From the NCBI RefSeq assembly GCF_026151205.1, contig NC_087073.1:14961837-15025836 (forward strand): a stretch of 64,000 bases of DNA, read 5' to 3'. Below the pieces are notes generated by a model that saw only the letters and a list, made by a program, of their open reading frames with translations, did no database searches and had not been told where the DNA came from. Positions 47,301 to 57,671 of the stretch are shown in pieces. Positions within the stretch are counted from its first letter, which is position 1. Every line of letters begins with the position of its first letter. The position numbers were made by a program, and so were the translations under genes. The stretch comes from Bolinopsis microptera (lineage: Eukaryota; Ctenophora; Tentaculata; Lobata; Bolinopsidae).

Positions 47301-50300
47301 GATAGCATATGGATGCTTTGCCTACCTCTGGGGTATGGCAGTCCTGTGGGAGGATGCCAGTGGAATCAAGATGTGTAATCACGGATGATGGTAAGTGTTG
47401 TGGGGTGTGTCATAGATAAACGCTTAATTGGTGGTTGAGTGTGGAAGAGAGAGGTGAAATAAGACGGCGTTAAAATAGTCGCTATGTTACACCTGTCTGG
47501 TCCAACTCCTCCAGCACCACTAAGCGTTTAGTGTGGTTTGTAAAGTTGACAATGGTGGAGATGTGTTGGTTGTCGAATATGTCATTGACAGAGAGGTAGT
47601 AGTCCCGGAAATATTGACCTCTTATTTGGGCAATAGCCGGTCACTGTCCGAGAAAGTGTGAGACAGTCTCCTCTCCGTCGCCGCATTTAGGACAAGCACT
47701 TGCGTCTGATTTGTGAATGGTGTGTAGGTGTTTGTTGAGGCCACAATGTCCCGTGATGAGGTGCACTGCAGTTCTGTAATTTTGTCTGTTGTTACTGAGT
47801 GTAGTGTTGAGATTTTTGATGATGTTGATGTTTTTATGTCCAAGTGTCAGTTTAGTGTGTCTGGGACCATTAGTAATCCATGATTCTTGATTAAGTTTTG
47901 TGACTTTGTCGTTGATCAGGCGTTTGATGTAAGATTGTGGAATTGGGCAATTCAAAGTGGATTCACTGGTTGTGCCATTTTTGGCCAGCTCGTCTGCTTT
48001 TTCATTACCCCACAATCCGATGTGTGCTGCTATCCATCTGATCTCTAAGGTGTTAGTGGATCCGAGTGTATTGAGGGTGTCGTAGCAGTCTCTAGTAGTT
48101 CTACGTTGAAGGTGAGGATATAGCTTGAATAGAGGAGAGACTGTCTGACCATATGATGATATGTGTGTTTGTGTAAGTTGATAGATATTTACAAGCTTCG
48201 ATGATGGCAGTGAGTTCTGTTTGATAAACGGTGCAATAATCATTGGGAGGGGGTGACAGTTTACCCGATCGACAGGTGGGTCAATTTGATGCCGGACAGG
48301 TTCGGGAGCCAGAACCTGTTAAGGTTAGGTCTTGGAGTTAGTGCAATAGTTGAGGCAATATGAATCGGAGTAATTAGGAGTTTTATCGTGCAATGTTTGA
48401 GACCAGTTTTGTTGTGCAATTAGTCGATTATTCGTTGTTCAGTTTCGTACCTTTTTTACCATTATTATCCATCTCGTTTCCATTGTCCAAGCCCTTAATT
48501 AAATACTAATAAACTTCAAACCGGGAAGCAAGTGTAAACTGCTTACACTTATAATTATTGTGATGAGGAATTCGAAAACCATTGTATCGGAAAAGAAATG
48601 AAAATGAGGTCAATTGAGTATCATTTCGCCGTCCTTCTACTGATGATGTACCAGACCGGTTTTGATCTAACTAAAAAAAAACTATAGTTTCTAATCTAAT
48701 CACTAATGACTCTACAATCTTGCCTCGTGAGGCTGGAGATGTTGAAAATATTCGATATCTACATTATCTAGTGCAACTGCAGCTGTTATACACCCTCTTG
48801 GTTCAATGTCACAACATTCAAACTTCGAATTATTTATTAATAAACAAAGCTTAAATTGTTTTGCACGTAATTTAATAAGCTCGACAGCTGGAAGCTTCAT
48901 GTGATGTACTTCATCATGGAACCAGTGTCTGAGAAATGGGTCTTTTATTCTCTCTTAGTTTATTCTGCAGTCGTGTCACATAGTAAATAGTTGTGTTTGT
49001 TAATACAGGGTGGCCCAGAAGTAACTGCCCAGCGGGAACCCTTTAATAACTCACGTAATTCTTCTTAGAATTGCACAGAAATTTCAGAGATTATAGATAT
49101 GGGTCAGACTTAGATTTCCTGAAAATTTCGTCAAATTTAATTACTTACAGTGGGTGTGGCACGCAACTCCCTCTTTTTCACTATTGTCACCATAAAGTGA
49201 GAACGCTTTCAGCTAGGAACTTCAAAGTTTTTAGACACATTGGGTTTGATAATTGAAGTGCTTTCCCAAAATTTCAAGTTGGTTGTTCACAATTTAATCG
49301 AGTTATGACCCTTTTAAGATCTTGCAGATACGTGATCCAGCACTTAATCAGTGATATCTTTACTCAATCAATTCCCTGATTGGTTGGAGACTGCTTTAAA
49401 TAGAACAGCAACCGAAGCGCTATAACGAGAATTTCTTCGGTTTTAAGGAACGTCACTATCAGTATATTTTACTCAAAGTGATCATATCGTCATCCACCAA
49501 CATGCTCGTTACCGCCTAATGAGGGTCATTGTTGCTCGCTAGCGAATAGCTTCCGATGAGATTACTGATAAGGTGACGCGTAGGGAGCTATTGTCAAAGT
49601 GGTCATGTCACACACACTCATATAGAAATATATATCTAATATAATAAGAAAAGTAGAAAGATGTTAACTGTTTTAGTACTCTCTATTATAAGAAAGTTAA
49701 AGGGAAGTTATAATGCACAACTTTGCATGAGGATGTAAGAAACGGTAACAAAGAAAGGCGACGAGTCCACCTGATAATTACAATATGGGTGGTTACCTAG
49801 TATTCTATATACCTTTAGATTAAGTTTGAGAGCATTTACGTTTAGCAGTGTAAAGTAGTCGCAAATCTTTTAATTTGTACTGTGGAGCAATTAATAGCAG
49901 TTTCTACTTGCAATTGAATATTGATGTCGCCCCATTATGAACTAAAGTTTTAAGCTTCTAGAACTGCGAACTGTGAGTTCAGAGAGGCAGGTTAATCTGT
50001 CTTTCCTCTGGATGTGGATACTAGTGGGGAGCCAAACTGTGTAAGAAATGTTTCGACAGTGACAGTGATTCTGGGTTTTGATTGGTCAGTATTTTGTTAA
50101 TCACTGTCACGTGTTAGAAACAATAAACTTTCCACCAATATTCATATCTATGATAATATAACATTTTATTGTTACAAAAACTTAGTACCTACACAACTCG
50201 TCAAAATATATCGGGTATATCATAACAATCAGTATTATTATAGATTGAATTGAGGTTTTATCTGCATCTGATCACTCATCTTTCTAAGTTATCTTTTACC

Positions 50301-53300
50301 CAAGATTTAAACCCCTATTCTATATCGACAGATCTAAACATTCCACCAGATAAGTTAACATATCATTATCCCAGGTAAACAAGTATGCGATATATTCATG
50401 CCAAAGACTTCTCCTTCATAATGGTGCTTGCTTGCGCTCTGTACATGTTCACAAGTTTATTGTTTAATACCCACACAGTTACATTTGAAGAGTTGAAGCA
50501 TGAACTTGACTATTATAACCCCATCTCAGAGCTCAGCCTAGTGATATTTCCAGAACATGAAACTAGCAGTGAAACGGTTCCAGACAATCATGTAAATGTG
50601 GTACAAGAAACTGCAAGGTCTCCTGCCTCAGATGATGAAAATGGGATGTCCAAGGTAAAGCACAACTACTTCATGGTTATATTTATACCTTCCATGCCTA
50701 AATCATCAATGCAACGCCAGTATCTACGAACAAAATGGCTCAACATGTCCAACTGGAATGAAAACGAATTCAAAGGTATAGAGAAGCAATACCTGACTTT
50801 CAAACTCATGTTTGTAATAGGAAAAGTCATAAACAAGGAATACTCAGAAGAATTCTTGAAAGAAGTCTCAGAAACAGATGATATTTATCTAATAGACACA
50901 GAGGAAAGTAAGTTAATTCTATCAGTCAAACTGCTCTGGGGTATGAAGAAAAGTGTAGCGCTCTTCAACTACACCTACTTTGTCAAAGTGGACCATGATA
51001 CGCTTATTGACCTTCCCCACCTTATCAGAGGTCTTTCAGTAGAACAAAGGGAGAATTTATATACGGGGTGGTGTAATAAGAGGTTGCTAAGTACAATTTA
51101 CAAGAGAACATTTAAGTACTGTTTAGGGGGCGGGTATATCTTATCACGTGATCTGATAGAGAAGATTTCATTGTTAAAAGAGAACGTGACAGACATTGGA
51201 ATGCCCATGGAAGACGGATATGCTGGCTATTTAGTATCAAAAGTTGTCAAACAATACAATATCACTGGAACTATACCACGCCATACTCCTGATGGACTCC
51301 AAATATATGCCAAAACAAAATTTTTGTTTAACAAGTATTTCTACCACTGGCTGAAGAAATTTGGACATATGGATATGGTGTTTGAATGTCGAATAATAGC
51401 TAATAAAACTATGTGCCCCTCTATGAGGTATGAGTTTCCAGAAGGGATGGATCATTGTATGTGTATTGTGGAATCTACAATACAGGAATGAACAATATAG
51501 GGTAGCATTATTATTATAGTATGGTTTTTATGATTTACAATTTGGAAATATTTTGATGTTCTTTATAAATACAAAAATATAAAATCTGTCAGTGAAAATG
51601 TGCACTGCAAAGAAAATGGTTTTTAAATCTTGAGTGATATGAGCCAGCACGTGTATCTTTGAAATACACATTAAAGTAACCAATTACGTTCATTTTGAGA
51701 AAGGGAATTAAACGGTAAAGGAGTTGGTTGATTTTACTGCAAACAAAAATAACCAAAATAGTAAATACATACCATAATGATAAGATATCCGTCCAAAACT
51801 TACCATGGTTAACTCCATGAGTAATGAGATGTGCAAACACCACCACATGGTGAGCGTGAAGTGCTCCATTTGTGATCCAGTACTTCTGTGCAAGAGGATT
51901 TGGAGTGTGGACTATCAGCTCTCTGTTGGAGATAACAGTTTCTTAGGTGGAAAATTTTATCAAAATTGGATTCAATATAATATATATAATACTCCAATAC
52001 TTGGTAGGATGGTGCGAATAATCCCTCTTTCTAGGAGTAAGGTACTAAGGTATGGTAAATTTACAAATTCACAGACAAAGATCAAGACTTACTTGGTATC
52101 AGGATCAAATATTGCAGTGGTTTCCATTTCCACTGCATTGTTTCCATAACCAAGTTCAGTTAGTCCAAAACAACCGATATCAGCAAGTGAATCAATGCCT
52201 GTGAGATAAACATGTTATGTTCAATAGTATGAAGTAAACAATTTACACAGATAAAACCACTGGGATTTCACCACCAACACAATGCAATGAATATGCTTAT
52301 AAAAAATTAGTTGAGATACTACAATTGATTCAGATAACAACCTTCAAGAAGCTGCTTATGATGTTTCTCTGTGCCTAATTTGAAGACAGTACCACCAAAT
52401 AAGTTAAATTGAACGGTCATTTTTGTTGTCATTGCTGGGTCTGAAATTAAAAAATGTTATTAGTATTTTCGTTCCGAAAGACTAGATGGTAAACAAAAGC
52501 AAAAATACTGATAAAGAATTTATTAAGAAATCTAATATCATAATATATGATTCACACTGAAACTGTTGTTAAAACGACGAGTTAAGTTCTGAAGCTAACA
52601 TCTATCATGAAGACAAACATGTGATGATTATAACAAACCTATTATAGCAGCCAGTTCGTGAGCGGCAAAAATACGTAAAGGATTATCACGGAAATCTAAC
52701 ACAGATATGAAGTCATTATCACAAATACGCTGGAGACGGTCCAAAGCTAATTGTCGCTCTTCAGCCAAGGAAATGTTGTATCTGGGTTTCATCACAGGAT
52801 CTGACATAAATTTTCGAAACCTGGAGAGTAAAAAATCATAACCTAGTCATCAACACTGGTCTGGTGCATGTATATTGTATAGGCCTTAAATTTTTTCCAT
52901 ATGAAAATGACAGCGATGACAATAAAACATACTTTTAATGCATAGCAATACAGACCTAAACGATTTCAAACATCACTATATTTATCATTAAAAAGGATAA
53001 AGATTGATTTACCTTGCTCTCATGTCATGATTATCATGGTCAAGCAGTCGAGTTAAAGATTCTGTGCTGTAGTCTGGTTTTGGATATTGTTTCTGCAAAT
53101 CTGAAGAATTTAGTATCTTTAGACCCTAGTATCTTTAGACCTTCCATAAGTATAAAAAGTAAAGAATACAGGAACATCAATTTTGCAAAACAATAACAAT
53201 ATACAAGTGGATAAGTTTCATCAAAGGTGCATTGGAGAATCTTCTATCATCTAACCTGGTGGAGAGGTTTTGTTGGAGAGGGAAGGCATGGTTGCTGACA

Positions 53301-53330
53301 TGGAGGAAAGCAAACATCGGCTGTTTGCAT
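41329..53330 (-). CDS. Acyl-CoA oxidase, 14 exons
   Basis: Acyl-CoA oxidases catalyse the first, H2O2-producing step of peroxisomal beta-oxidation. Exons in coding order: 53256-53330, 53013-53092, 52639-52820, 52342-52440, 52093-52198, 51804-51922, 46640-46774, 45956-46040, 43204-43325, 42644-42978, 42306-42506, 42000-42068, 41693-41809, 41329-41490. All phases agree; 628 residues, near the ACOX1 length of about 660. Signatures: [13 protein letters not shown] (flavin/substrate site), [46 protein letters not shown], and [16 protein letters not shown] with [12 protein letters not shown], where the family's catalytic glutamate lies. The C-terminus ends GELDLF, not an SKL-type peroxisome signal. 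Introns contain two solo LTRs, a LINE, a G-rich minisatellite and a GT31 gene on the other strand. Paralogue assignment among ACOX subfamilies was not attempted. Confidence 0.92.
43925..44985. mobile_element. Solo LTR, copy 1 (TGTAAGC...GCTTACA)
   Basis: A 1061-bp unit with TG...CA ends extended to the 7-bp inverted repeat TGTAAGC/GCTTACA, flanked by TAAT at 43921-43924 and 44986-44989. It contains AATAAA at about 44947 near its end, and internal CAAC(A)AGGGTTGA-type repeats (44465-44710). A second copy lies at 46899-48547. No internal retroviral-type coding lies beside it, so it is a solo LTR in an intron of the acyl-CoA oxidase gene. A TIR-bearing DNA element is the alternative. Confidence 0.7.
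45173..45211. repeat. Perfect palindrome, 19-bp arms, 1-bp centre
   Basis: ACTCTCGTGCGTTGTTAGG, one G, then the exact complement ending CGCACGAGAGT. It lies in an intron of the acyl-CoA oxidase gene about 190 bp past solo LTR copy 1. Function unknown. Confidence 0.9.
46056..46125 (-). repeat. Duplicated 3' splice site and partial exon of ACOX
   Basis: On the minus strand, TTATTAATTTCAG and the first about 57 nt of the exon at 45956-46040 occur a second time immediately upstream. If the extra acceptor were used, the frame would meet TAA after about 20 codons, so splicing must use the proximal copy. Confidence 0.85.
46121..46155. repeat. Hairpin inverted repeat ATAACCTTGTCTTA
   Basis: Arms ATAACCTTGTCTTA and TAAGACAAGGTTAT are exact complements separated by GATTTAT. 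Related TCTAAGACAAGGTTACAAATC pieces recur at 46231-46260. Non-coding, intronic. Confidence 0.7.
46408..46481. repeat. G-rich 14-bp minisatellite, about 5 copies
   Basis: The unit GGGTGGGGCAGGAG repeats about five times. The regular GGG/GGGG runs could form G-quadruplexes on the plus strand, which is the non-template strand only for plus-strand transcripts. Intronic in the acyl-CoA oxidase gene. Confidence 0.85.
46899..48547. mobile_element. Solo LTR, copy 2, interrupted by a LINE
   Basis: Same family as 43925-44985, with TGTAAGC/GCTTACA ends and flanking CTTA at 46895-46898 and 48548-48551. It aligns with copy 1 from 46899 to about 47245 and again from about 48255 to 48547; the interval is a LINE insertion. 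Part of the region homologous to 44380-44750 is missing. Confidence 0.7.
47246..48243 (-). mobile_element. 5'-truncated LINE with RNase H domain and poly-A tail
   Basis: Minus-strand insertion with a poly-A tail (T run at 47247-47268) and the 11-bp target duplication TTGGGAGGGGG at 47235-47245 and 48243-48253. It encodes the C-terminal end of a LINE polyprotein: an RNase H piece with [20 protein letters not shown] and a zinc-knuckle-like end [20 protein letters not shown] one-base change near 47640 puts the last about 60 codons (to about 47492) in another frame. Non-functional. It lies inside solo LTR copy 2. Confidence 0.85.
48552..50384. other. ACOX intron DNA with a MITE-like end
   Basis: Mostly AT-rich non-coding DNA. 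TACAGGGTGGCCCAGAAGTA at 49003-49022 and the following about 85 bp match the opposite-orientation fragment at 7330-7437. A 62-codon minus frame at 48712-48900 is unrecognised. Confidence 0.5.
50385..51491 (+). CDS. GT31-type (beta-1,3-galactosyltransferase family) type II membrane glycosyltransferase
   Basis: A 368-residue one-exon protein. Residues about 9-27 ([19 protein letters not shown]) form a single membrane anchor after a short cytosolic tail, the Golgi type II topology. The lumenal part has GT31 landmarks in order: [21 protein letters not shown] (the DxD metal-nucleotide-sugar site, here DHD), [11 protein letters not shown] and MEDGYAGYL. Several N-glycosylation sequons are present. 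Donor and acceptor sugars cannot be predicted from sequence. The gene lies antisense inside the large intron of the acyl-CoA oxidase gene between exons 51804-51922 and 46640-46774; being intronless it may have arrived by retroposition, though many GT31 genes are naturally intronless. Confidence 0.85.
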   Translation: MRYIHAKDFSFIMVLACALYMFTSLLFNTHTVTFEELKHELDYYNPISELSLVIFPEHETSSETVPDNHVNVVQETARSPASDDENGMSKVKHNYFMVIFIPSMPKSSMQRQYLRTKWLNMSNWNENEFKGIEKQYLTFKLMFVIGKVINKEYSEEFLKEVSETDDIYLIDTEESKLILSVKLLWGMKKSVALFNYTYFVKVDHDTLIDLPHLIRGLSVEQRENLYTGWCNKRLLSTIYKRTFKYCLGGGYILSRDLIEKISLLKENVTDIGMPMEDGYAGYLVSKVVKQYNITGTIPRHTPDGLQIYAKTKFLFNKYFYHWLKKFGHMDMVFECRIIANKTMCPSMRYEFPEGMDHCMCIVESTIQE

Positions 53331-53667
53331 GATTGAAAATTGGGCGTAGGTGGAACATGCCTAGAACAATGAGTTAGGTCATTAATCAATATTTAATCTT
53401 ACTTATAATTCAAAGAATAATGTTTGTATGTCTGTATGTACGACCGCCCACGTGCAAATTAGATAAGAAATAGGAAGTTGCATAGTAACCATGGTAACGG
53501 TGTTCAAAAGCGCATGTGCAATCGCCATTTTTTATCACGTGCGAGCGCCATTTTGATTGGTTACATTTTCAGCTACATTTTTATCAGCTGTATCTTTGTT
53601 TGTGAGTTGTGATGGATATTTTTTGATGCAATAAAAAATGACTACCAAAGAATAAATAATAATACTA
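53331..53667. other. Upstream flank of ACOX
   Basis: About 340 bp upstream of the acyl-CoA oxidase start codon, expected to hold its promoter. No element can be named. Confidence 0.4.
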
Positions 53668-53959
53668 GCTTCATCTCTGTTAAAACAGGCTTTCTAGTAT
53701 TATAGAAATAGCTGCTCAAGCCATTTTATGTAACATTTGTGGTACAAAACCATCAATTAAACCACTTATCACCGGCCGATTTAAAAAATTTGCTTATGGG
53801 CTTCGTCAGAGTTTTTTTGGCACTATACCGAAAAAACCAGTCCCGTATTACCGTTTTTTAATATAACCGACCGGAAATTACACACGCACAGACAGACAGA
53901 CAGACAGACATACAGACAGACGATCAGACACACACACATTCTTAGATTATTGTTTAAGA
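53668..53959 (-). mobile_element. Short non-autonomous Helitron, related to 14227-14994
   Basis: About 53725-53900 matches 14757-14935 (TTTGTGGTACAAAACCATCA, CGGCCGATTT, TATACCGAAAAAA). On the minus strand it would start with TC at 53959, preceded by A, and end with the hairpin CTGTTTTAACAG and CTAG at 53668, followed by T. The 3' end differs from the other two copies, so boundaries are moderately supported. Confidence 0.6.
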
Positions 53960-54344
53960 TAATTATCAATTTTTTGAGTTGCCTGCATTTCAATGCTACT
54001 CAAAGTTTAGCCAGACAGAATTCTTTCAAGTACAGCTCCTGCCAAATTTCAGAACAATCCTATGAAAAAATATTTCCAGAAAGTAGATTTATTAGAGGCA
54101 GGCTAATAAATTACAAATCCAGTCCTCAACAGCGATTGAAATTTGTATATTTAAACAATGACGCTTAACCATCCATAGCTTTTAGTGGGATCATTATTTG
54201 GATTAAGCGGGAAATGTCATTGTTAGATCTCACTCTCATTCAGTGAATATTATTTTAGTCTATTTTGAAATTCCATTGACCACACCCTACCTTCTAAAAC
54301 AAGCAACAGATTAGTTGTGCTAATGCGTTGTACAATCATGGAGA

Positions 54345-54410
54345 GCAAGATTAGAGGCTAGGTGGCCTAAGTGGTTACTAGAGGTTCGAATCCCAGTCGC
54401 ACATAGTCTA
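54345..54410 (+). repeat. tRNA-derived SINE-like fragment
   Basis: TGGCCTAAGTGG resembles a pol III A box and GGTTCGAATCC is a perfect B box, but only about 12 bp separate them, so the anticodon arm is missing. It could be a decayed tRNA or the head of a SINE; no intact tRNA can be drawn. Confidence 0.35.
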
Positions 54411-54559
54411 AGGAGTTAATAAAACAAAAAATTATGTCTCCTCGATCGATTCAGCTGAATGATCTGATAGGGATCGGAAATGCGATTGGGGGTTAAATGA
54501 GGTGGGCCCTGCCAAATGATCAGAAATATTCTTATGATACCCTTTCAGTACATATACAT

Positions 54560-54725
54560 TGTACAGTGCAGAAAACATACCTTTAGTATGGACAAATATC
54601 GTTTCAAAAAGTTGGTCCTAAATTATGGAATGAGCTGCCTTTTGAATTTAGGAATTTCATGTTGTTGGAGTTTGGAATCTTTTATCTAAAACCGTTTCTT
54701 TTCAAATTTACTTTCGATTTTGTTT
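54560..54725 (+). mobile_element. LINE reverse-transcriptase C-terminal remnant
   Basis: Plus-strand codons 54601-54725 read FQKVGPKLWNELPFEFR, then KPFLFKFTFDFV and a stop. The GPxLWNxLP motif followed by a basic-aromatic tail is the usual C-terminal end of several LINE clades. 5'-truncated. Confidence 0.65.
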
Positions 54726-54939
54726 AAATTTATTGCATCAAATCTTTAAATTATGGTAATTGCCTATTTAACACTGAGTGCATGCATGCTGGCTTCGCAA
54801 GCTTTTTGCTTATTGAACAAAATTAATTTTTTGTTTCACAGAAATTAAACAACACATTTTAACATTTATTACTGCATTTGATTGACGATGTCAATCTTTC
54901 ACATAACAGTTTTTATATATTAGTAGTTTAATAATGCGT

Positions 54940-55510
54940 CGCTATAATTTGGCGCATGTGGTTGAAATGTGCAACCTGCATGCAATGAACATTTTTAATG
55001 CGCAGTGCGGCAATTGCTCTATCCAAAGCCCTTAAGCACTTGCAGTGAAACAAGTGCGCCTGCATTGGCGCAAAAGCACATGGTTTGTCATACGTTGTAT
55101 GACCCGCCACGCATTAACATAGCCATGTGTCTACGCGTACTACGTGACGCGCTTGTTTCACAAGTAGAATCCTTTGCCGCCTTCGGCGGTCGCGCGCTAC
55201 TGAGCTGCAAGCGAAAGGGCTCTGGTTAGAGCAACGCCGCGCACGAGTGCGCGGCTCCCCTGTATCGTCGAAACTCTATAGTGAAGCAGCAGTGGGGGTC
55301 ACCACGTGATACAACACATGGTTAGGTGAAGTACGGCAAAACAGTGCGCAGTGCACTACGAAAATTACTATTACAATATAATGAACAAAATGAGTTGACA
55401 CAGAATGTTTGTGAATAAATGAATGCAGATTAAACAAATCTACCGAAAACAGGAAAGGACAATTGGTATTTTGGGCTTTGTTAACAAGCTGCGCCGCGCG
55501 CCTTAGCTGC
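54940..55510 (+). repeat. CpG-rich, multiply palindromic repeat, copy B
   Basis: A GC-rich island in AT-rich DNA. Hairpins include GTCATACGTTGTATGAC (55087), GCCGCCTTCGGCGG (55178) and CCGCGCACGAGTGCGCGG (55236). A larger foldback pairs GCTCTATCCAAAGCCC (55015) with GGGCTCTGGTTAGAGC (55218). The part about 55085-55310 is the inverted counterpart of 22790-22910. No coding was seen. Confidence 0.65.
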
Positions 55511-56084
55511 GCTAGTCATTATATAGATCTGCTACAATTTTGTAATTGTTTATTAATTGTTTTCAAATACTTGTTACAGGATTTTAATCAGCTCAGTCGT
55601 ACAAAATTATAAACGCCAATTTTATTAATTGAATAAATATGAAATAACTTTTTGAAAATGATTTCAATTCACTCAAATAAACGGCGTTCTAATCCAAAGT
55701 TTTAAAAAATTGATTAAAGCCGTAAAAATGTGCATGTGTAAAAATAAAAATATTATCAACCGTGGAATTAACAAGCGAAAACTGGAAAAATGAAAAAGTG
55801 AACAAAATTTTCAAAAAGTGCGCGTGTCGGCAAGCGCTGTGCAGCATTTAAAACATTTTCTGCTTATGGTGGAATTATAAAGCAATGAAAGGCATTAGTT
55901 TGGTCAAATAAAACAAGTTTTATGGCACAAACAAGTTTTATGGCACAAATTTATTAAAATTAGAAAATATATGCCAATTTTGGCATTCACAATTAGAATT
56001 GTTTTTAACTTGAATTATTTTAAGATTAGTACTATTGAGTAAGTATTAACCACTGTTATATTTTTGTCTCCTTAGTATAGTAGA

Positions 56085-56395
56085 CAGAGGTATAGAGACA
56101 GGGGTGCGAGAAACAACTTTGTTGATATGAATAGTTTAGATTTGAATTTGGAGCCACAAGGCCAAGGGTGATTTTCAAATGTTTCTCCCAATATTTGAGA
56201 TAGGGAATATATGTAATAAAATTATTCAAACAATATACACATAATATAGCAATGACCCTATATAAAATCTACCCTTTAAGAATTAAAAAAGTTTTCTAAA
56301 CAATCAAAAATTACCCTTGGCCTTGTGGCTCCAAGTTAAGATCTAGACTGTTTATATCAACAATGTTTTTTCTCGCATTTCTGTCTCCACGGAGA
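56085..56395. repeat. Inverted repeat containing the C-terminal end of the retroelement domain
   Basis: 56085-56172 is the reverse complement of about 56308-56395, separated by about 135 bp. Both arms encode the ending SLDLNLEPQGQG followed by a stop, one on each strand. Confidence 0.75.
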
Positions 56396-56606
56396 GAAAT
56401 CACTGTTGTTCTTAGGATTTCAAAGCGAAGGCGCTTTCTAATGTATCCTACAGCATCCGAGTACCTCTGGCCAGTGTGGTACTCCATCTTACTGGCCAGC
56501 TTCTTAACCAGTCTTTCAGCTTCACCACCCATTCCACCAGAAGTCGAGAAAACTAAAGGTGCGAAGCTTCCTTTCTCCACTTCAAGAACCCTTGCGTTGT
56601 AACATC
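56311..56606 (-). mobile_element. Retroelement C-terminal domain, fragment 2
   Basis: Open minus-strand frame reading NARVLEVEKGSFAPLVFS, GYIRKRLRFEILRTTVISLR and ending LDLNLEPQGQG. This is the C-terminal half of the module also found at 19858-20358 and 56856-57311. 5'-truncated at about 56606; not expected to be functional alone. Confidence 0.6.
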
Positions 56607-56855
56607 GCTTTTTCTAATTTTCATGGGACTGGTACATCGCTGGGATTGATTTGCTTGCATTGGAGGGGGCTGGGGCATGAAATACCCTTACAAAAAAAAA
56701 AAAAAGGAAGCAACTCACGGTATCACTCTCAGAAGAGACATGTTTCATCATTTACCGGAATTGCAACCAAATATACACAATAAGGTTTGGTACTTTATCC
56801 GTACATCCCCTTTAATAGCTACAATAAATTGTCTATAAAATTTACATAAACAAAC

Positions 56856-57311
56856 TTAAGAGACCTCAAAGCTCGTCTTCTGAGGAATGAGATTGAAGGA
56901 TACGTCATCCAGTCCAAGGTGCTGGGCTTTTTGTCTTCCTCTGATTCCCCTGAGTGCTATGAGTGTGCTTCGTAGCAGATCAAACCTGAATCGTGTTCTG
57001 ATGTGATTTTTGACCTGGCTCTTAGCTTCTTTATTGTGGTCAGCTATCCTTTCAGAAATACGATCTACAAACACAGTGCAGAGTGGGCCCATACCTCCGG
57101 ATGTTGTAAAAACTAGTGGGACAAAGGACCCTTTCTCTGACTGAAATACCCTTACATCAAAAAATGCCCTCTCTGAAGCATTCCAAATCGATCTTGCAGA
57201 AATGTCCAGCCTAGCTTGGTCTCCTAGGACTGTTCCCTTTGGTAACTCTAGACCATCAACTGGAAGAAGAACTGGCTCAGTCTGCACATCCTTGCATTTC
57301 ACAGTTCTCAT
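56856..57311 (-). mobile_element. Retroelement C-terminal domain, fragment 3 (internally deleted)
   Basis: A 151-codon open frame: LGDQARLDISARSIW, ERAFFDVRVF, KGSFVPLVFTTSGGM, then FRFDLLRSTLIALRGIRG. Compared with the copy at 19858-20358 the segment between FFDVRV and the KGSF motif is missing, yet the frame is kept. The RLDI/FFDVRV spacing suggests a nuclease-like core; that is inference. Confidence 0.6.
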
Positions 57312-57404
57312 TAGTTCTGCAAAGGTTTCTCTCAGCGAAGGTGTCTCTCAGGGAATATATTGATTTTTGAAGGGTTGTTTTTATATAGGGTCATTGTGAC
57401 AATT

Positions 57405-57671
57405 ATGTGTGCAGCCAAGACCAGCCAGGACAAAAGCCTCATCATGGCAAATCTTAGACGTCGTTTGCGATTTGAGCTACTTAAAACAGTTTTGATTGCA
57501 GTGAGAGGACACAGAGGACGGTATTATAAGAAAGCAATACCTGTTGACAAACTGGACCTAAATCTTGCACACACCACCAGCGATGAAGACAGGGGTGATG
57601 ATGTTGATGATGAAGATGAGGAAGTTGATGATGAGGTTGAGAATATAGATGAAGTGGTTTCAGCAGAGTGA
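57405..57671 (+). mobile_element. Retroelement-type C-terminal fragment with acidic tail, plus strand
   Basis: The plus-strand frame contains NLRRRLRFELLKTVLIAVRG and DKLDLNL, clearly the same C-terminal motif as at 56311-56580, followed by an Asp/Glu-rich tail (DDVDDEDEEVDDEVE) and a stop at 57671. Only the last third of the module remains. Confidence 0.5.

Noticed and set aside
43925-48547. One full-length LTR retrotransposon with two LTRs
   Set aside because: The two units have different flanking duplications and real acyl-CoA oxidase exons lie between them, with no gag-pol coding.
54345-54410. Functional tRNA gene
   Set aside because: A and B boxes are too close; no anticodon arm or paired acceptor stem can be drawn.
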